A stretch of 64,000 nucleotides of DNA, taken from assembly GCF_026212465.1 (NCBI RefSeq), contig NC_080056.1, forward strand, positions 4,819,810-4,883,809. The letters are read 5' to 3'. How positions within the stretch are numbered: the first letter of the stretch is position 1; every line of letters begins with the position of its first letter. This DNA comes from Amaranthus tricolor (taxonomy: Eukaryota; Streptophyta; Magnoliopsida; Caryophyllales; Amaranthaceae). This document shows positions 37,339 through 50,391 of the stretch, in pieces. The notes under the pieces are model-generated. The model did not search any database, was not told where the DNA came from, and saw only the letters and a program-made list of their open reading frames with translations. Both the position numbers and the translations under genes were made by a program.

Positions 37339-38444
37339 ATGCCTCCATTCTTGAGAAAGAACGGAAATAGAGGTGATTCTGACCGTGTACTTCGGAACCT
37401 AGTGAAAGCCCTAGTTGGTACAAGAAACCCCAGACAGAAATCCTTGGAAGAGAGGGCTTCATCGATTAGTAAGAGAATAGCCCAGAGTAAGCCCTTTACT
37501 TATGATGGGAAAGGACAACCTTCTGCGCTGGAAAACTGGCTTCGAGAGTTTGACAAACTCTTTAGTGTAGTTCGATGTCCCGCGGAATTTATGGTCGACC
37601 AGGCTGCATTTTATCTGGTCGAAGATGATGACTACTGGTGGACACATAGTAAGGCGAGGCTGATAAAGGAGAATGATGGTGAATTAAGCTGGAAGCGTTA
37701 AGGATCAATTCTATCCCCCTCACGTGAGGATAGATAAGTCAAACGAGTTTGCTAGGTTTGAAATGGGGAATTTGACTGTGGATGAGTATTATCAGAAATT
37801 TATGGAATTTCTGAAACTAAAACAAAGAAAATGCAACGCTTCGAATTGGGTTTATCGTACAAGATTCAAAAACACATTGAGATCGATAGGTACGATACTT
37901 TAGACCAGTTATATAAAAGGGCAGCCCAGATATGAAATGTTATTAGGAAGGAGCAGGAGAAGTTGGCCCATAGTGGGGACAAAAGGAGGGAACCTATGTT
38001 CCAGAATGCAGAGAGCGGGAGTAATCTTCCACAAAACCACTTTAAGAAACACAAAACCTATGGGGTTATCAAGAAAAAGTGTACTAGCCAGGACAGTCAA
38101 GTAAAGGTGGGAGAGGTTCGATATCTGAGGCCAGGGTACAGAAACCACTTTATGACCGCAATGGAAAGGAAAGAATTTATAACTGTAAGAGATGCTAGAA
38201 AAATCATCAAGGGAGAGATTGTCGGGGAGCATTAGTGGACTGTTCATACTGTGGTAAATCGGGTCATAGAATGTATGAGTGTTATGCTCCATTGGGACAA
38301 CAAGAACCTCAAGGGGGGAATCACAGAGGTTTTCCACAACAACGCTTCGGTAATGGTCGAAGTGGCAATGACACGGGAAATGGAAATCAAAACGGTGTTT
38401 GTTTTGGTAGAAACCCTGGGGGTGTCTCAAACCTTAGGTTTTAA
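37339..38444 (+). pseudogene. Gypsy gag with two zinc knuckles, frameshifted
   Basis: The N-terminal capsid part at 37339-37701 (KPFTYDGKGQPSALENWLRE, then ACPAEF-like and YYLVEDDDYWW-like wording) is followed by a frame change near 37700 and the FYPPHVRIDKSNEFARF segment. The nucleocapsid region has a first damaged knuckle (YNCKRC..KNHQGRDCRG) near 38180 and a second, intact CSYCGKSGHRMYECY near 38240. At least three frame changes and stops are present despite the recent insertion date. Confidence 0.85.
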
Positions 38445-38588
38445 AGAAATCATTCCGGAATTCAGCAACCTCAAGGGAATGCTAGGAATGAGAACTTTCC
38501 TAGACAACGAGGTAGTCAAGGAGGCACTACGCCAGTCTCTCACAATTATGGCAGACTATCAGCAGTTAACGCTAGGGAAGCAGCACAA

Positions 38589-41310
38589 GTGTCCGATGTG
38601 GTCACAAGTACTTTTTGCATCAATTCAAAGTCTGTTAAAGTTCTTTTTGATTCTGGTGCATCGTACTCGTCTATTTCTAAATCTAGATTTAAAGACTTAG
38701 GATTGGAAAATCCCAAGAAAACATCTTTCTCAGTCGCTAATCCTTCCGGAGAGACCTTTCATTGTAGTATGTTATTTCGTGGGGCGTCGGTCAATATAGG
38801 AAAGACAAAATTCTCGAGTGATTTGTTTTCTTTGGAAATGGAAGGTCTAGATGTAATCCTTGGGATGGATTGGTTGGGTAGATATAAGGCAGTGATAGAT
38901 TGTGAGGGACAATCCGTAACGCTAAGCGGACCCCGAGGAGAGAAATTTAAATATAGGAAGTTTCCTAAGGGACCCAAGGTAAAAAAATCGTGTCGTCCTT
39001 AGAAGCAAGGAAGCTAATCAAGCAGGGACAACCATGGTTTTTCTGTAGTATAAGTAAGGTGGAGGTGCGGAAGGTTCGAATTGATGATATTCCTGTAGTC
39101 CGTGACTTCAAGGATGTATTTCCAAAAGAGCTTCCAGGCATGCCACCGAAAAGAGACGTGGACTTTTCAATCGATTTGGTGCCTCGGACAGGGCCAATTT
39201 CAAAAGCCCCTTATCTTATGGCTCCAAAGGAAATGGAAGAATTAAAGATGCAATTAGAGGAGTTGTTAAAAAAGGGTTATATAAGACCTAGCATCTCTCC
39301 CTGGGGAGCCCCGGTATTATTTGTGAGGAAAAAGGATGCAACGATGCGTCTCTGTATTGATTATAGAGAACTCAATAAAGTCACAATTAAGAATAAATAT
39401 CCGTTACGACGGATTGATGATCTTTTTGATCAGTTGCAAGGGGCAGGAGTCTTTCCTAAGATTGATTTACGATCAGGGTATCACCAGTTGCGCATTAAGA
39501 AGGAGGATATTAATAAGTCAGCTTTCCGAACCAGATATGGACATTTTGAATTCACTGTAGTGCCTTTTGGATTAACCAATGCACTTGCTGCATTTATGGG
39601 GTTGATGAATAGAGTTTTTAATGCATGTCTTGATAAGTGTGTAGTGGTGTTTATTGATGATATCTTGGTATATTCTAAGAGTCGTGAAGAGCATCAAGAA
39701 CATTTAAGAGTAGTCTTGCAAATTCTTCGAGAAAATGAATTATATGCTAAGTTTTCAAATTGCGAATTCTGGTTAGAACATGTGGCTTTTCTAGGTCACC
39801 TTGTTTCTAAAAAAGGGATCTTTGTTGATCCGACAAAGATAAAAGCAGTCCAAGACTGGCCTGCACCCCAAAATGTTACGGATATTCGAAGTTTCTTGGG
39901 TTTGGCAAGGTACTATCGTCGTTTTGTGAAGGATTTTTCTCGTGTCGCTCGTCTGCTAACATCCTTGATGAAGAAGGAGAAGAAGTTCGAATGGACCGAG
40001 GAGTGTGAGAAGGCATTTCAATTGTTCAAGGAGAAGTTAACTACAGCTCCAGTGTTGACCTTACCTGATCCATCTTTGGAATATTCCGTCTACAGTGATG
40101 CTTCCAAACATGGATTAGGTTGTGTTTTAACGTGTCAAAAGGTCAAGAGTGAGCATAAGAGACCTGCCGGATTATTACAACCTCTTGAAATTCCGGTATG
40201 GAAGTGGGACGAAATTTCCATGGACTTTATGTTGGGTTTGCCTCGAACAAGAGCCGGTAATGAAACTCTTTGGGTTATCGTGGACAGACTTACTAAGTCG
40301 GCAAGGTTTATTCCAATGAATTGTAAGTGGGATATGGAACAACTTGCTTGTGCTTATATTAAGTACGTGATTCGCTATCATGGAATACCTCGTACTATTG
40401 TTTCTGATCGGGATACTCAATATTTGTCACATTTCTGGAAATCACTACAACAAGCGTTGGGGACCACCCTTCTTCATAGTACGTCCTTCCACCCAATGAC
40501 CGATGGTCAGACGGAACGCGTCAATCAAATACTGGAGGACATGTTGAGAGCGATAGCCATGGAATGGCAAGGTTCATGGGATGAACATTTGGATCTGGTA
40601 GAGTTCTCTTATAATAACAGTCACCAAGCTACGATTCAAATGGCTCCGTTTGAAGCACTTTATGGTCGTAAGTGCCGTAGTCCTGTATGCTGGGATGATT
40701 TACTGAATCTGTCACCTTAGGACCTGAAATGCTTGTTCAGATGACCGAACAAGTAAAGTTAATTCGCGAGAAAATGAAAGCAGCCCAAGATAGACAAAAG
40801 TCGTACGCCGATCTCCGACGTCGGCCTGATGAATTTGAAGCGGGTGACAAGTATCTACTTCATGTGTCTCCAATGAAAGGAGTAGTTCGCTTTGGTGCTC
40901 GTGGAATGTTAAGCCCACGTTTCATAGGTCCTTATGACATTGTGGAGAAAGTAGGGAAGTTAGCCTATCGGTTAGCATTGCCTAATGCTTTGGGTAAGGT
41001 GCACGACGTTTTTCACATTTCTCAGTTGAAGCGTTACGTCGCAGTCTCTTCTCATGTATTAGATCCAGAGCCATTAGAACTTGATGAGAGCCTAACCTAT
41101 GAGGAACAGCCTGTCCGGATATTGGATAAGAAGGTCCGTAGTACTCGTCGGAAGGATATCACCATGGTTAAATTATTATGGTCCAATCACCGCTCACAAG
41201 AGGCAACCTGGGAGACGGAAGACTCCATGCGAGAGCAGTATCCTCAGCTTTTCTCTCAGGTTAGTAAGTTACGGGGACGTAACTTCGTTAAGGGGGGTGG
41301 AAGGCGATAG
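38589..41310 (+). pseudogene. Gypsy protease-RT-integrase polyprotein with internal deletion
   Basis: The protease (38589-39002) keeps its VLFDSGASYSSIS active site. The RT frame runs from 38990 with [18 protein letters not shown], the [11 protein letters not shown] box and [10 protein letters not shown] (catalytic, near 39650). RNase H begins ([16 protein letters not shown], near 40080) but jumps directly to [20 protein letters not shown], wording that belongs after the integrase HHCC finger. Most of RNase H and the integrase zinc finger are therefore missing. The integrase core keeps [11 protein letters not shown] and [12 protein letters not shown] at 40718 separates the core from the C-terminal and chromodomain-like part (VFHISQLKRYV, TWETEDSMREQYPQLF) at 40729-41310. 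Confidence 0.93.
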
Positions 41311-41431
41311 GATTTTCGTGCGATTCATGTTTTGGGTTGCTTTGTGTATATGTGTATAGTGATTAAGTTCGTTTTACTTGTTTTGTGGTTATGTGTTATG
41401 ATAAGTGTGGTTTTGGGGTCAAAACCTTTTT

Positions 41432-41444
41432 AAGGGGGGTAGTC
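41432..41444 (+). other. Gypsy polypurine tract
   Basis: AAGGGGGGTAGTC immediately precedes the 3' LTR, the expected position and composition of the plus-strand primer. Confidence 0.85.
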
Positions 41445-43673
41445 TGTAACACCCCGATATTTTCCCGATATTTTCTTCTCGATATATTTAATAATTCACT
41501 AGTAATATTATTTCTATATATATATTTTATTTATTATTGGGCTTGGTCATGAGATTTGCAATCCTTTTTGGCAATTAGAATTATTTGGGCCCAAACTTTT
41601 CCTTAACCCATCTTTTATTTTCAAAAAAAAAAATAAATAAATAAAAGAGAGACTTTTGGTGGAGCTTGTAACTCCCTTAGGTTAATGAAGGATCAAGGCA
41701 TTAATCCCATATAATTAACCCTTCTTAATTCCTTAATCATTTTCATTTTAACATCCTTTCAAAATTTCTCCTAATTCACATTCCTAACTCCATTACACTT
41801 CATTATTTGGTGTTTTCCTTTACAATTGTAAGTGTAATTCTTAATCTATGTTGAATCTTAAGTTTTAATTTAAAATTATATGATTATTATATGTTTTATC
41901 TTATAATTCATATTTAATTTATGAATTTAAAATTTCATGTATGATTTTGAGATGTATTTTTCTATCTAAATTGATGAAGAATGTTTCTTTTTAGGGATTT
42001 AGATATGTTTATATGTGTGTGAAGGATTTGTTTGATGGATGATTGTAAAGTATATATATATATATAAAAAATGGATGCTCATAGAAAAATGTAAGTGGTG
42101 TTAGATATTTATTTTATTGATTAATAGGAGGAATTCATAATGTTGCTAGAGAAATATATATAAATATATATATGTGAAGTGTGTGTGTGTACATTGTGTA
42201 AAAAGAATTATTTTTTAGGAATAAAAATTAATTTCATAGATGGTCATGAAAATTATGTAAATATTGTCGTTTAGATTTAATAGGAAATAAAGCATTGAAA
42301 TTTATATTTTTGTGATAAAAAAAAATAAAATGACAAAATCCCGTAGGTTTGGAAAATGGTGAAAATAAAGTGTTTTTGGAACATTTTTGGCTTTGAAATT
42401 AGGTTAAAAATACTTATACTATGTTATAAATTATGGAAATTGGTACCCGGGGGTTTTGATGCCTTCCAGACGCAACGGTGAAGTCGAATTTTCAGTTTGA
42501 CAGCTTTAAGTTGAGTTTCTGGACAGATTGTATAGGCTGTCCTGTTTTGTGTATTTGCCATGTTTTAGTATGTGATGGATGTTAAAGGTATGGATGTAAT
42601 TGTATGTGTGTGTTATGGATGATTTGAGGAAAATGTGTATGTGTGCTTATTTCCCGAATACGATTGAACCTTGTAGGAAGTCGATTCGTGACCGGGAATT
42701 GATTAAGACGCTTGTGAGTTGGTTATCTTGCTTAAGGTATGTACACGCAGCGAAGTTCGCATTTAGACCGATATATCATATAATAATGGTATACAAAAGT
42801 AAAGTAGGGATATATAGTATGAATAATGTTATCTTTTCGAATAAATAATTTTGATATATTGTTTTGATAAGCAGAGGTAGTATGACCTCACTAACCTTAA
42901 AGTGGACGTAGTATGACGTCAATTGGTGGAAATGAATTACTCGCGGTATATGGGGGCATTATGAGCCACCGCGGGGGTATGCATACTTAACCATAGGCAC
43001 CGAAGTAAGGCGAGTGTCTATGGTAGAGACTTGCTTAGGGGTTAGCTCCCCCTAATGTATTGTCTCACTTATGGAGATTGGAGTGTACCGGCAGTATGGT
43101 TGGATTGTACAGCAGTATGGCTGACTAATCTTTACATGAAAATAATTATTCTTTATTAGCGTGATTGAAGCGTACGGTTCTGTGAATTGTCAGCTATTAA
43201 ATTAAAACTTTCTCTTGTGTTATTATTTATTTGGTATGCGACGATTGCTGACGTGTACTTTTGGTCTTAACGACCCTGCGATGATGTTGTTTCCTATCTG
43301 GGCAATGACTAGCAGTAAGTTAAGTTGCAGGTCTGGGGAGTGAGGATTGGCCCTTGGAGAAATAAACCGTTAGGATACAGAAGTCTTGATAACAACTTAC
43401 AATAAAGTTTAAAGAATATTTGGTTTTATGAGGCGATTTTGTTCTCAAGTTGTAATAAGTTGATTTAATTTTTCGTTCTTATCCGCTGCTAAGAATTTCT
43501 TATATCTAGTAGTTCATAATAACACTAATAAAACTCGATCCGCAAGCTTCCCTTAATTTCAAATCCGTTTTTAACTGCCTTCTAACATCCTGGTTTGACT
43601 CGGACGATATACACTTGTTTTTAATAGGTTATCTTCTCTTTTCGTACGATCCGAGTTATTCCGAGATGTTATA
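41445..43673 (+). repeat. Gypsy 3' LTR (2229 bp)
   Basis: Nearly identical to the 5' LTR. The last bases read GTTATA instead of GTTACA, a single C-to-T change at the terminal inverted dinucleotide. Confidence 0.96.
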
Positions 43674-43801
43674 GACTCTTTGACCGCACTTTTCTCTATG
43701 GGTATGAGCTGCCGTCATTCTTCCCTCCACATACCCTTATCATAATTTTTTCTTATAAGCAAGATACAATGAATATGATGACGATCAATTGAACAATATT
43801 A

Positions 43802-44658
43802 AGCTCTTACATTTTTTACGTAAATTCTAAATTGATAAGTTAACTTCTATATAACTTCTACATTAAAAGATCCATATAAACACACAATTACAACATAAAT
43901 TAATCTTATATGTCTTTTATTTGAAAATAATCAAATAAGAAGTCTTATAGGTGTACTTGTATTGAGTATAGCTATTTAGCCCACTTATATGTTTTCTCAT
44001 AATCAATTCATAATATTCAAATAGAATTCTTAGGGTACAAGTTTTTTCCTTTCACTAAATATCTGGGTTGGTCGATTAGCATATACAAAGCAATTGATTA
44101 TATAGCGCTGTAACTTAAACTTTTTATTTGAAGATCATAAAAATTAAGATATTGATTTATATAGTCAACCTTAATTATTTTAGATTAAGGCTCTAGTTAT
44201 TTATTAGGAACAAACTTAATTTTCATTCAATAATAATATATATGGAAATCCACGTGGTAACCATGAATTATCAACTTTCCACATGGTATATCAAAGGAAA
44301 GTGTTTTGTTAATTTAACGCCATTATTCCTAAACTTAATGACTTTTCTTTCAAAAAAATAACATTACGATCACTTTACTTGGCCACATATTTGGTAATCA
44401 ATCGAAATGAATACTTTATTTAACCAAATTTTTAACATTAATCTACCACGTAAAAAAACTAAAATTTCACCAGGAATTCCTTAATATATGTTTTTTTTTT
44501 TAAATAAAACAAGAAGCAACCAATAAGAAAGCAGGAAGCACGTCAGATCCGTTAGTGTTCTCTTCTTCCCAATTTCATAGTTAGATCGCCATAAATTCAA
44601 GTCAAGAGTCAAAACTTGTTCTTCTCAGAATTGTTGAGAGCTAGAGAAAACCAAAAAG
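43802..44658. other. intergenic DNA and promoter side of SPCS3
   Basis: AT-rich, with no coding signal. The last 100 bases before the ATG (44570-44658) are presumably the 5' UTR of the signal peptidase subunit gene. No clear TATA box was identified. Confidence 0.5.
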
Positions 44659-47600
44659 ATGCATTCATTTGGGTACAGAGCCAATGCCTTGCTTACTTTA
44701 GCAGTCACTGTTCTTGCTATTATGTGTGCCGTTGCTTCTTTCTCCGATAATTTCAATTCTCCTACTCCATCCGCTAAAATTCAGGTTTTCTTTTTTTTTT
44801 TTTTCCGTTTATTCTTCTCTTTTTTCATGATTTTTGCATTTGATTTGACTGTTTTTTGGTCTTTGATTGTAGGTGGTTAATATCCAAAGGCTTCACAAAC
44901 TATCCAATGGTAATGACGAGGTAAATTTTCAATTAGGGTTCTTAGTTTTGATCGATCTATCATCAATTTTTGTACAATCAGATATGAATTTGGATGCGAT
45001 TAGTTTCTATTCTTGTATTTAAATCATTACTTCTTATTAGGATTCTGTTTGACTGTTTGTTAGGGTTTGATTTGTATGGTCGGGCTTAGTTTTTAAATTT
45101 TTGCGCTGTAGATCTAGTTATAGGATTATGCGTGAGCGGTGCAATTATATAGGTCAAGTATTTTTGATCAATTTGTGAACCAATTGCAGGTTTTGCGATT
45201 GAGCTTGCTTTAGTATTGTTTATTAAAGATTAGTTTGGTAACTTTGATGGCTTAGCTGCACATACTTCAATTACAATTCAATTGAACATTTGAACTTGTA
45301 TGCAGCGAAATTTGGATTCATTTTCAACTTGTACTTCAATTACAATTCAATTGAACATTTGAACTTGTATGCAGCGAAATTTGGATTCATTGTCAACTTT
45401 ATGTTATTTATACATGCTGATAGTGAAGATATACACGGTGATAAATTGTAATAACAGACTGTAGCCCTCGGACGAAAATATTAATCCGTTTTGGGGATCC
45501 TTGATGGGATTTTAGAGACTAGGATTGGCTAAGCTGAGTAACGATTGTGGATTTTATGCTTAATGTTTTTATTTTATAATGAAAACTGAGGGCTTTGAGG
45601 TGCAAAAGGATTTTGGAACTATGAGGCAAGGTGAAAGTGTTTGCATCACAATAAGATTGCACAATGTAATTTACTGTTCATTTCTTTTTGGTTTGTAATG
45701 CTCTTTACGCTGATTGATGCCGACTCTTTAGAGGCTTATTTCTTTAAAACTAATTGAGGGCTAATCTTACCCTAAGTTGTTTCCATAGGTGCTCGAGATG
45801 AGGCATTTACTTGGGAATAAAAACTGATTTGTACAAATTAGAGTTATTGAATACTCTTCTTGTAGTGTGGACTCGCATATTATCGGGCACTTTGTGTGGA
45901 TTGAATGCTATCTATGCTTAAAATGCATGGTTGCTATTTTTGGAGTGATAAGGATTAACGACACTTCTTATGGATCAAATCAATGCTTCTTTGAATTGAA
46001 GACTGGTTGTTATTCCCGGAAATGATTGTCGAGTGTCACTGTGTATATAAGCTTCCTTGAAGCTCACATGAATATGGTGGCTTTGTGATATTGGTTTACA
46101 CAATGTTTATGGCTTACCTCTATTACCCTAACTATTATTTGTTGCCTCATTTCACCAAGGAAAGTATGAGTATTATACTTTTATATAAAATGAATCCTGT
46201 TCAAAACGTGTTTCAGTGGACTATGAAATCTTATGAGCATAGGACATTTTTTCTGGATTTATATCTGCTCTAAATTCTCTTGTTGTTTTCTTTTTGTGTT
46301 TCATTTTAGGCTTTATGCTAGAAAGTAAAAACATGCTTAACATTTTCTGTATTGGGAACTCTCTTTTTATTGTACTTATCTCTATTTGTTTGATTGTGGT
46401 GTAGGTCGCGATGGTGTTGAATATATCTGCAGATCTCCAGTCATTGTTTACTTGGAATACAAAACAGGTTCATTATGATGCTTAGGAAGAAAAATGTTTT
46501 GATCTCTTGTGATGCTTTTGTTGTATATTTCACTAGTTTACAAGCCTACCTATAGCATGTTACAAAAATGCGAATTTGGTCACGGTTTTGGTAACAATCA
46601 CATTGTTGCAGCAACGAAGTGATGTTGTTTCCATATGGCGAATTATCATTAGAAACCATGAGATATCCTTGAACTGATCTTAAACGTTTTTTTTTTAATT
46701 TTATAGATTTAAAAATCTTCACGAATCGTCTAGGTGGGCGAAATAGCTTAATTACACTTCTTTATGTAAAGTTGTAGAGGATGATTTCCTCCAAGGGTCC
46801 ATCGGTTACAACTTCTTTGTTATTACCAATAAGCGTCAAGTTACGTACATTTGACCCCTCTGACCCACCTAAGTGCGAGCCGTTTTATTGCATTGAGTTA
46901 GTCGTAAGGGAATGTTAAAAGACTCATATGATGCCTTTTTTAAACATTGACCATAGATTACTCTAACTCTTCATTTTATCTCAAGTATGTCGGAGCTTCA
47001 ACATGCGGAAATTAGCCAAGTTAGACACTTGGATACTATTAGATAAGTATGACCTTTAATAAACATATATGTTTCACATGGAGCCCACGTTCATGGTTAT
47101 TGGTTATTTAATCATTCACATATATGCCACATGCCTTTCAAGTAGCTTTGAGAATTAAGGTCCGTTCTTGTTAAGGAGCTTCAAGTCATGTTTGTTTTTT
47201 CTAAAATCTGCTGTACAAGGGACAAAGGAATATTGCTTATATATGTAGTAGTCCATAGGGGAGCGGACATACTTGAATGGATGTTCAAGTGCATCTTTGC
47301 ATGTGGTGGAACACCCAATTTTATATCCTTGGAGTTTCAGCTTGTAAGCGTTTGATATATGGTCTTGTCCTCGAATCTCTATTATTATAAGATTTGAAGA
47401 ATAGAGAAGAAAGCTAGTTGCATTTTTTAAACAGAGTACACAACTCTTCCGTGATGTATTCGTATTCTATATGATTTGTGTCCAATGGGAAATTACACAT
47501 ATGTTGCCATGTTTTGACATCAAGGTTTTTTCTTTGTAAGTTGTAACTGCTGTATAGTTGATTTGTTTTCTTTCAGAATATTGTAAATTACTCTCCCATG

Positions 47601-50068
47601 ACCTCTTGTTTAGGGCTGTTTTTGGGCGACTTGATTTGAATTCTATTATGTTTTCAAGTATTCTTCTCTAAATTTTCTGTTCATATGGAGATTTCTTTCT
47701 GTGTGTTTATGTTTATTGTTTCAGTACTGCTGCAAGTATGAATTTTTGATGTTCCAGGGTTTTGTTTACAAAGCTATTTTGAAAAATTTTTCTGCAGGTG
47801 TTTGCATTTGTTGCTGCTGAGTATGAAACTACTAAAAATGCGCTGAATCAGGTAATTAGACACCGGCACACTGCTAGCGTGTGATGAGAACATTCTTGTT
47901 GGGGTCTTTATTCATAAGTAGGTTGTAGTTTAGTCTCCCATTTCTTGGGTTTATGAAAAAGATCTCAAACTACTGCAGTCATACAAACTGTACCTGCTTG
48001 TCCTAGTTTCTTTGCTTAGTTTTTCTCATGGAGGTCTGTGCATAACCTGCTTTCCTATACAGCTACCTTTTTTCATAAGCATTCTCTTTTGTCCGCCAAC
48101 CCCAGCAAAAGAGATGAAAAGAAAAGAAATACTTCATATCTTTAAGAGTTGTGTGGGGAACCCAGCTGGCAATTGCTGACGATGTTGAAATAGTTCCCCT
48201 CTTGTGGATGGGGAGTTCAGAAACCAACCCAATTTCCAATATCCAATCCTTAGAGGCGTTGCTGTATTCTTATCTATAAGGCGTTGATGTATTCTTACTT
48301 GCTTCTTTTACTTGACTGTAGTGCTCTTGGTTTTATTGCAGCAAATAGTTGCAAAATTATCTTGACTTAAAAACATCACCTAAAATCTCTTTCAAGCAAT
48401 TCTTGCACATAATCCTTTTGCCTATCAAAGAAGTTCTCGTCTTTATGGAGTTTATTTCAATTGTCTTGAGTCTTTCTGGAATCCAGCTTGCCATAGAGAA
48501 GAAAACCTCTGGTTCTTTGCACATTCTTGTGGGTGACTTTATTATTAGTTGGTGTATATACCTTTTTCTGGTTTGCCATTGCTACTATTTTTTAGTTATC
48601 TTTACTCCTGGAAAAGCCTTTTTAGCAGTATTAGTACAAAGATTTCAGCTGAAACCCTTTCATTTATATAGATATTTCTGATTATTTAGTTGCATGTAGA
48701 TGGAATTTAAAATCAGAAAAGTAACACAAAAAGTTGTTGAATCTTGTATATATTTTTAAGCTTTTTCGTCAATTTGGTAGAGGTGATTGGGACATCCCTT
48801 TTCTGTGGTGCTATTTGTTGTTTTTTTGAATCTGCTTGATTATTTTCTCAAATGCTTTTAGCAAGGCTGCGATGTCATAAAATTGAAACACAATGTTAAA
48901 ATCTTAGTTGGGAAATTGAAACTATTAGTAATTTGCAGGCGCACTTGTTCTAATATAAGAGTGCAAATATTATTTGCTTTGGGTTGTTGAATAGTTTTTC
49001 GCTGAAGGAAATTTGAATATTTCTGTAAACTATATCGACATGAAGACAATTGAATATGAACTAAATGGCAGTATTAACTATCAAGATGTGCTGCCTTTGC
49101 TATTGTTTATGAAAAAACGTTCACCTTTCCTCCTATTTGTGCAAATTTAATGTAATCCCTCTAATTCCCTCTCCTTCCTTTCCTTTCATTTCCTCCTATC
49201 CAATAATAGTTTTAGTGATAATGTGGGTGGAAAATAATTGTGATACTTCTTTTGTGGTTAATAGTGTTGATGTCAATCATCACATAGTAACCATATCTGT
49301 TTCCAGTTGGTATGCTATGTTGAAAAGGGTTTCATTGTTACAAGATTACTTGAAGACCATTAATGATATTAGCATAGGATGCGTTTGCAAAGGCCCCTTT
49401 CCGTGCTGATTGCTAGATCATGCCTACAATTTTTTAACCTTTTGTTTAACATAATTCTACTATTTTCTTTTGAGCAGCTTTCCCTCTGGGATTCTATAAT
49501 TCAATCAAAAGAGAAGGCAAAGTTTACAGTTCGTATCTCAAACAAGTACCGATTCACCGATCAGGTAAGCTGCACTTCTTTCAATTAATTGTAGATGTGG
49601 TAATTTTCACATCATTAGCTAATCTCGAATCTTTTAATTCTAAGCTGCCATAATTAAAAGTTTACGCAGCAGCATCGAAAATGTATTCATTATTTCTGGA
49701 TACGAATATAGAACTAAAGGAAATGGATCTTTTGGATGACACCAAGTGGAAGTGTTTTTTTGGACAAACAATATTTTTCCTTTTTCACCATTTGCATTTA
49801 ATTTTAAAATAAAATATGATTTAACCGTAGATCCTTTTGAATGCAGCAGACAACACCTCTATGGCTTATTTGTTAGACTTGTAGGCTGTAGCTTAGTTGA
49901 TAATAATACCTAATACGTTGCAATTGTTCATATATAATCTAGGGGAACAATTTGCGAGGTAAGGAGTTCAACTTGACATTGCACTGGCATGTTATGCCCA
50001 AGACTGGAAAGATGTTTGCTGACAAAATAGTGCTACCGGGATACCGTTTGCCAGAGGAATACAGATGA
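44659..50068 (+). CDS. SPCS3: signal peptidase complex subunit 3 (SPC22/SPCS3)
   Basis: A non-catalytic but essential subunit of the ER signal peptidase complex, which removes signal peptides from secretory proteins. Six exons join in phase 0: 44659-44784, 44873-44920, 46405-46467, 47798-47851, 49478-49564 and 49943-50068. They give 167 aa, the normal plant length. The N-terminus ([20 protein letters not shown]) contains a single membrane anchor at about residues 12-28, followed by the lumenal beta-rich domain. Family landmarks are [59 protein letters not shown] and the C-terminal [10 protein letters not shown]. No defects are seen, and the introns are long and AT-rich. Confidence 0.96.
45264..45400 (+). 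repeat. 69-bp tandem duplication in SPCS3 intron 2
   Basis: A unit beginning ACTTCAATTACAATTCAATT and including TGCAGCGAAATTTGGATTCA occurs twice head to tail, from 45264 and from 45333, with only one or two differences. Confidence 0.92.
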
Positions 50069-50391
50069 TCCAATATCAACTCGGTCTTAGATTCTGAGGT
50101 TAAGAGGCTCGGTTTTTAAGGATGTACGTTCACATAATCACATCGCTTGTTCAGATGATGTCACAAAGTAACGCAAATAGAGCTTTCAATTTTCATTTTA
50201 GTTGAATAGCAATGGATTTCTGTATCAATGCAAGACGGAATTCACCTACTGACATACGACTTAGTTTTACAATTGCTAAAACATGGCCAAGAATTTTGTT
50301 AAGGACTTAGTTGAATTTTGTTGTCTTTAAACCAACTCTAAGCTCTCTTCTCATCCAAAAAAACGTTGGAGGTGCTTGGCAAATGAGTGTT

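Larger units (their letters stand above)
33517..43673 (+). mobile_element. young Ty3/Gypsy (chromovirus-like) LTR retrotransposon, internally deleted
   Basis: LTRs of 2230 and 2229 bp (33517-35746 and 41445-43673) start TGTAACACCCCGATATTTTC and end GTTACA or GTTATA. GACTC is duplicated at 33512-33516 and 43674-43678. By eye the LTRs differ by about seven substitutions and one base in an A run (about 0.3%), so the insertion is recent. The 5.7-kb interior has a Met-tRNA PBS, an unusual acidic 5' ORF, gag with zinc knuckles, protease, RT, a truncated RNase H joined to integrase, and a chromodomain-like C-terminus with a polypurine tract before the 3' LTR. Confidence 0.96.
32092..43789 (+). mobile_element. 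5'-truncated RTE-type LINE with nested Gypsy element
   Basis: The direct repeat TGAACAATATTA occurs at 32080-32091 and 43790-43801, immediately outside the LINE sequence, and serves as a target duplication. The body begins inside the reverse transcriptase (NYRGIKLLNHTMKLWER). It continues through the 3' UTR (TCGAGCCGAGGGACTC, resumed at 43674 with GACTCTTTGACC) and ends in a degenerate GATGACGATCAA tail. Without the Gypsy insertion the LINE is about 1.5 kb. Confidence 0.88.

Noticed and set aside
48349..48681. 110-aa open frame in an SPCS3 intron
   Set aside because: Low-complexity hydrophobic translation of T-rich intron DNA, with no family resemblance.
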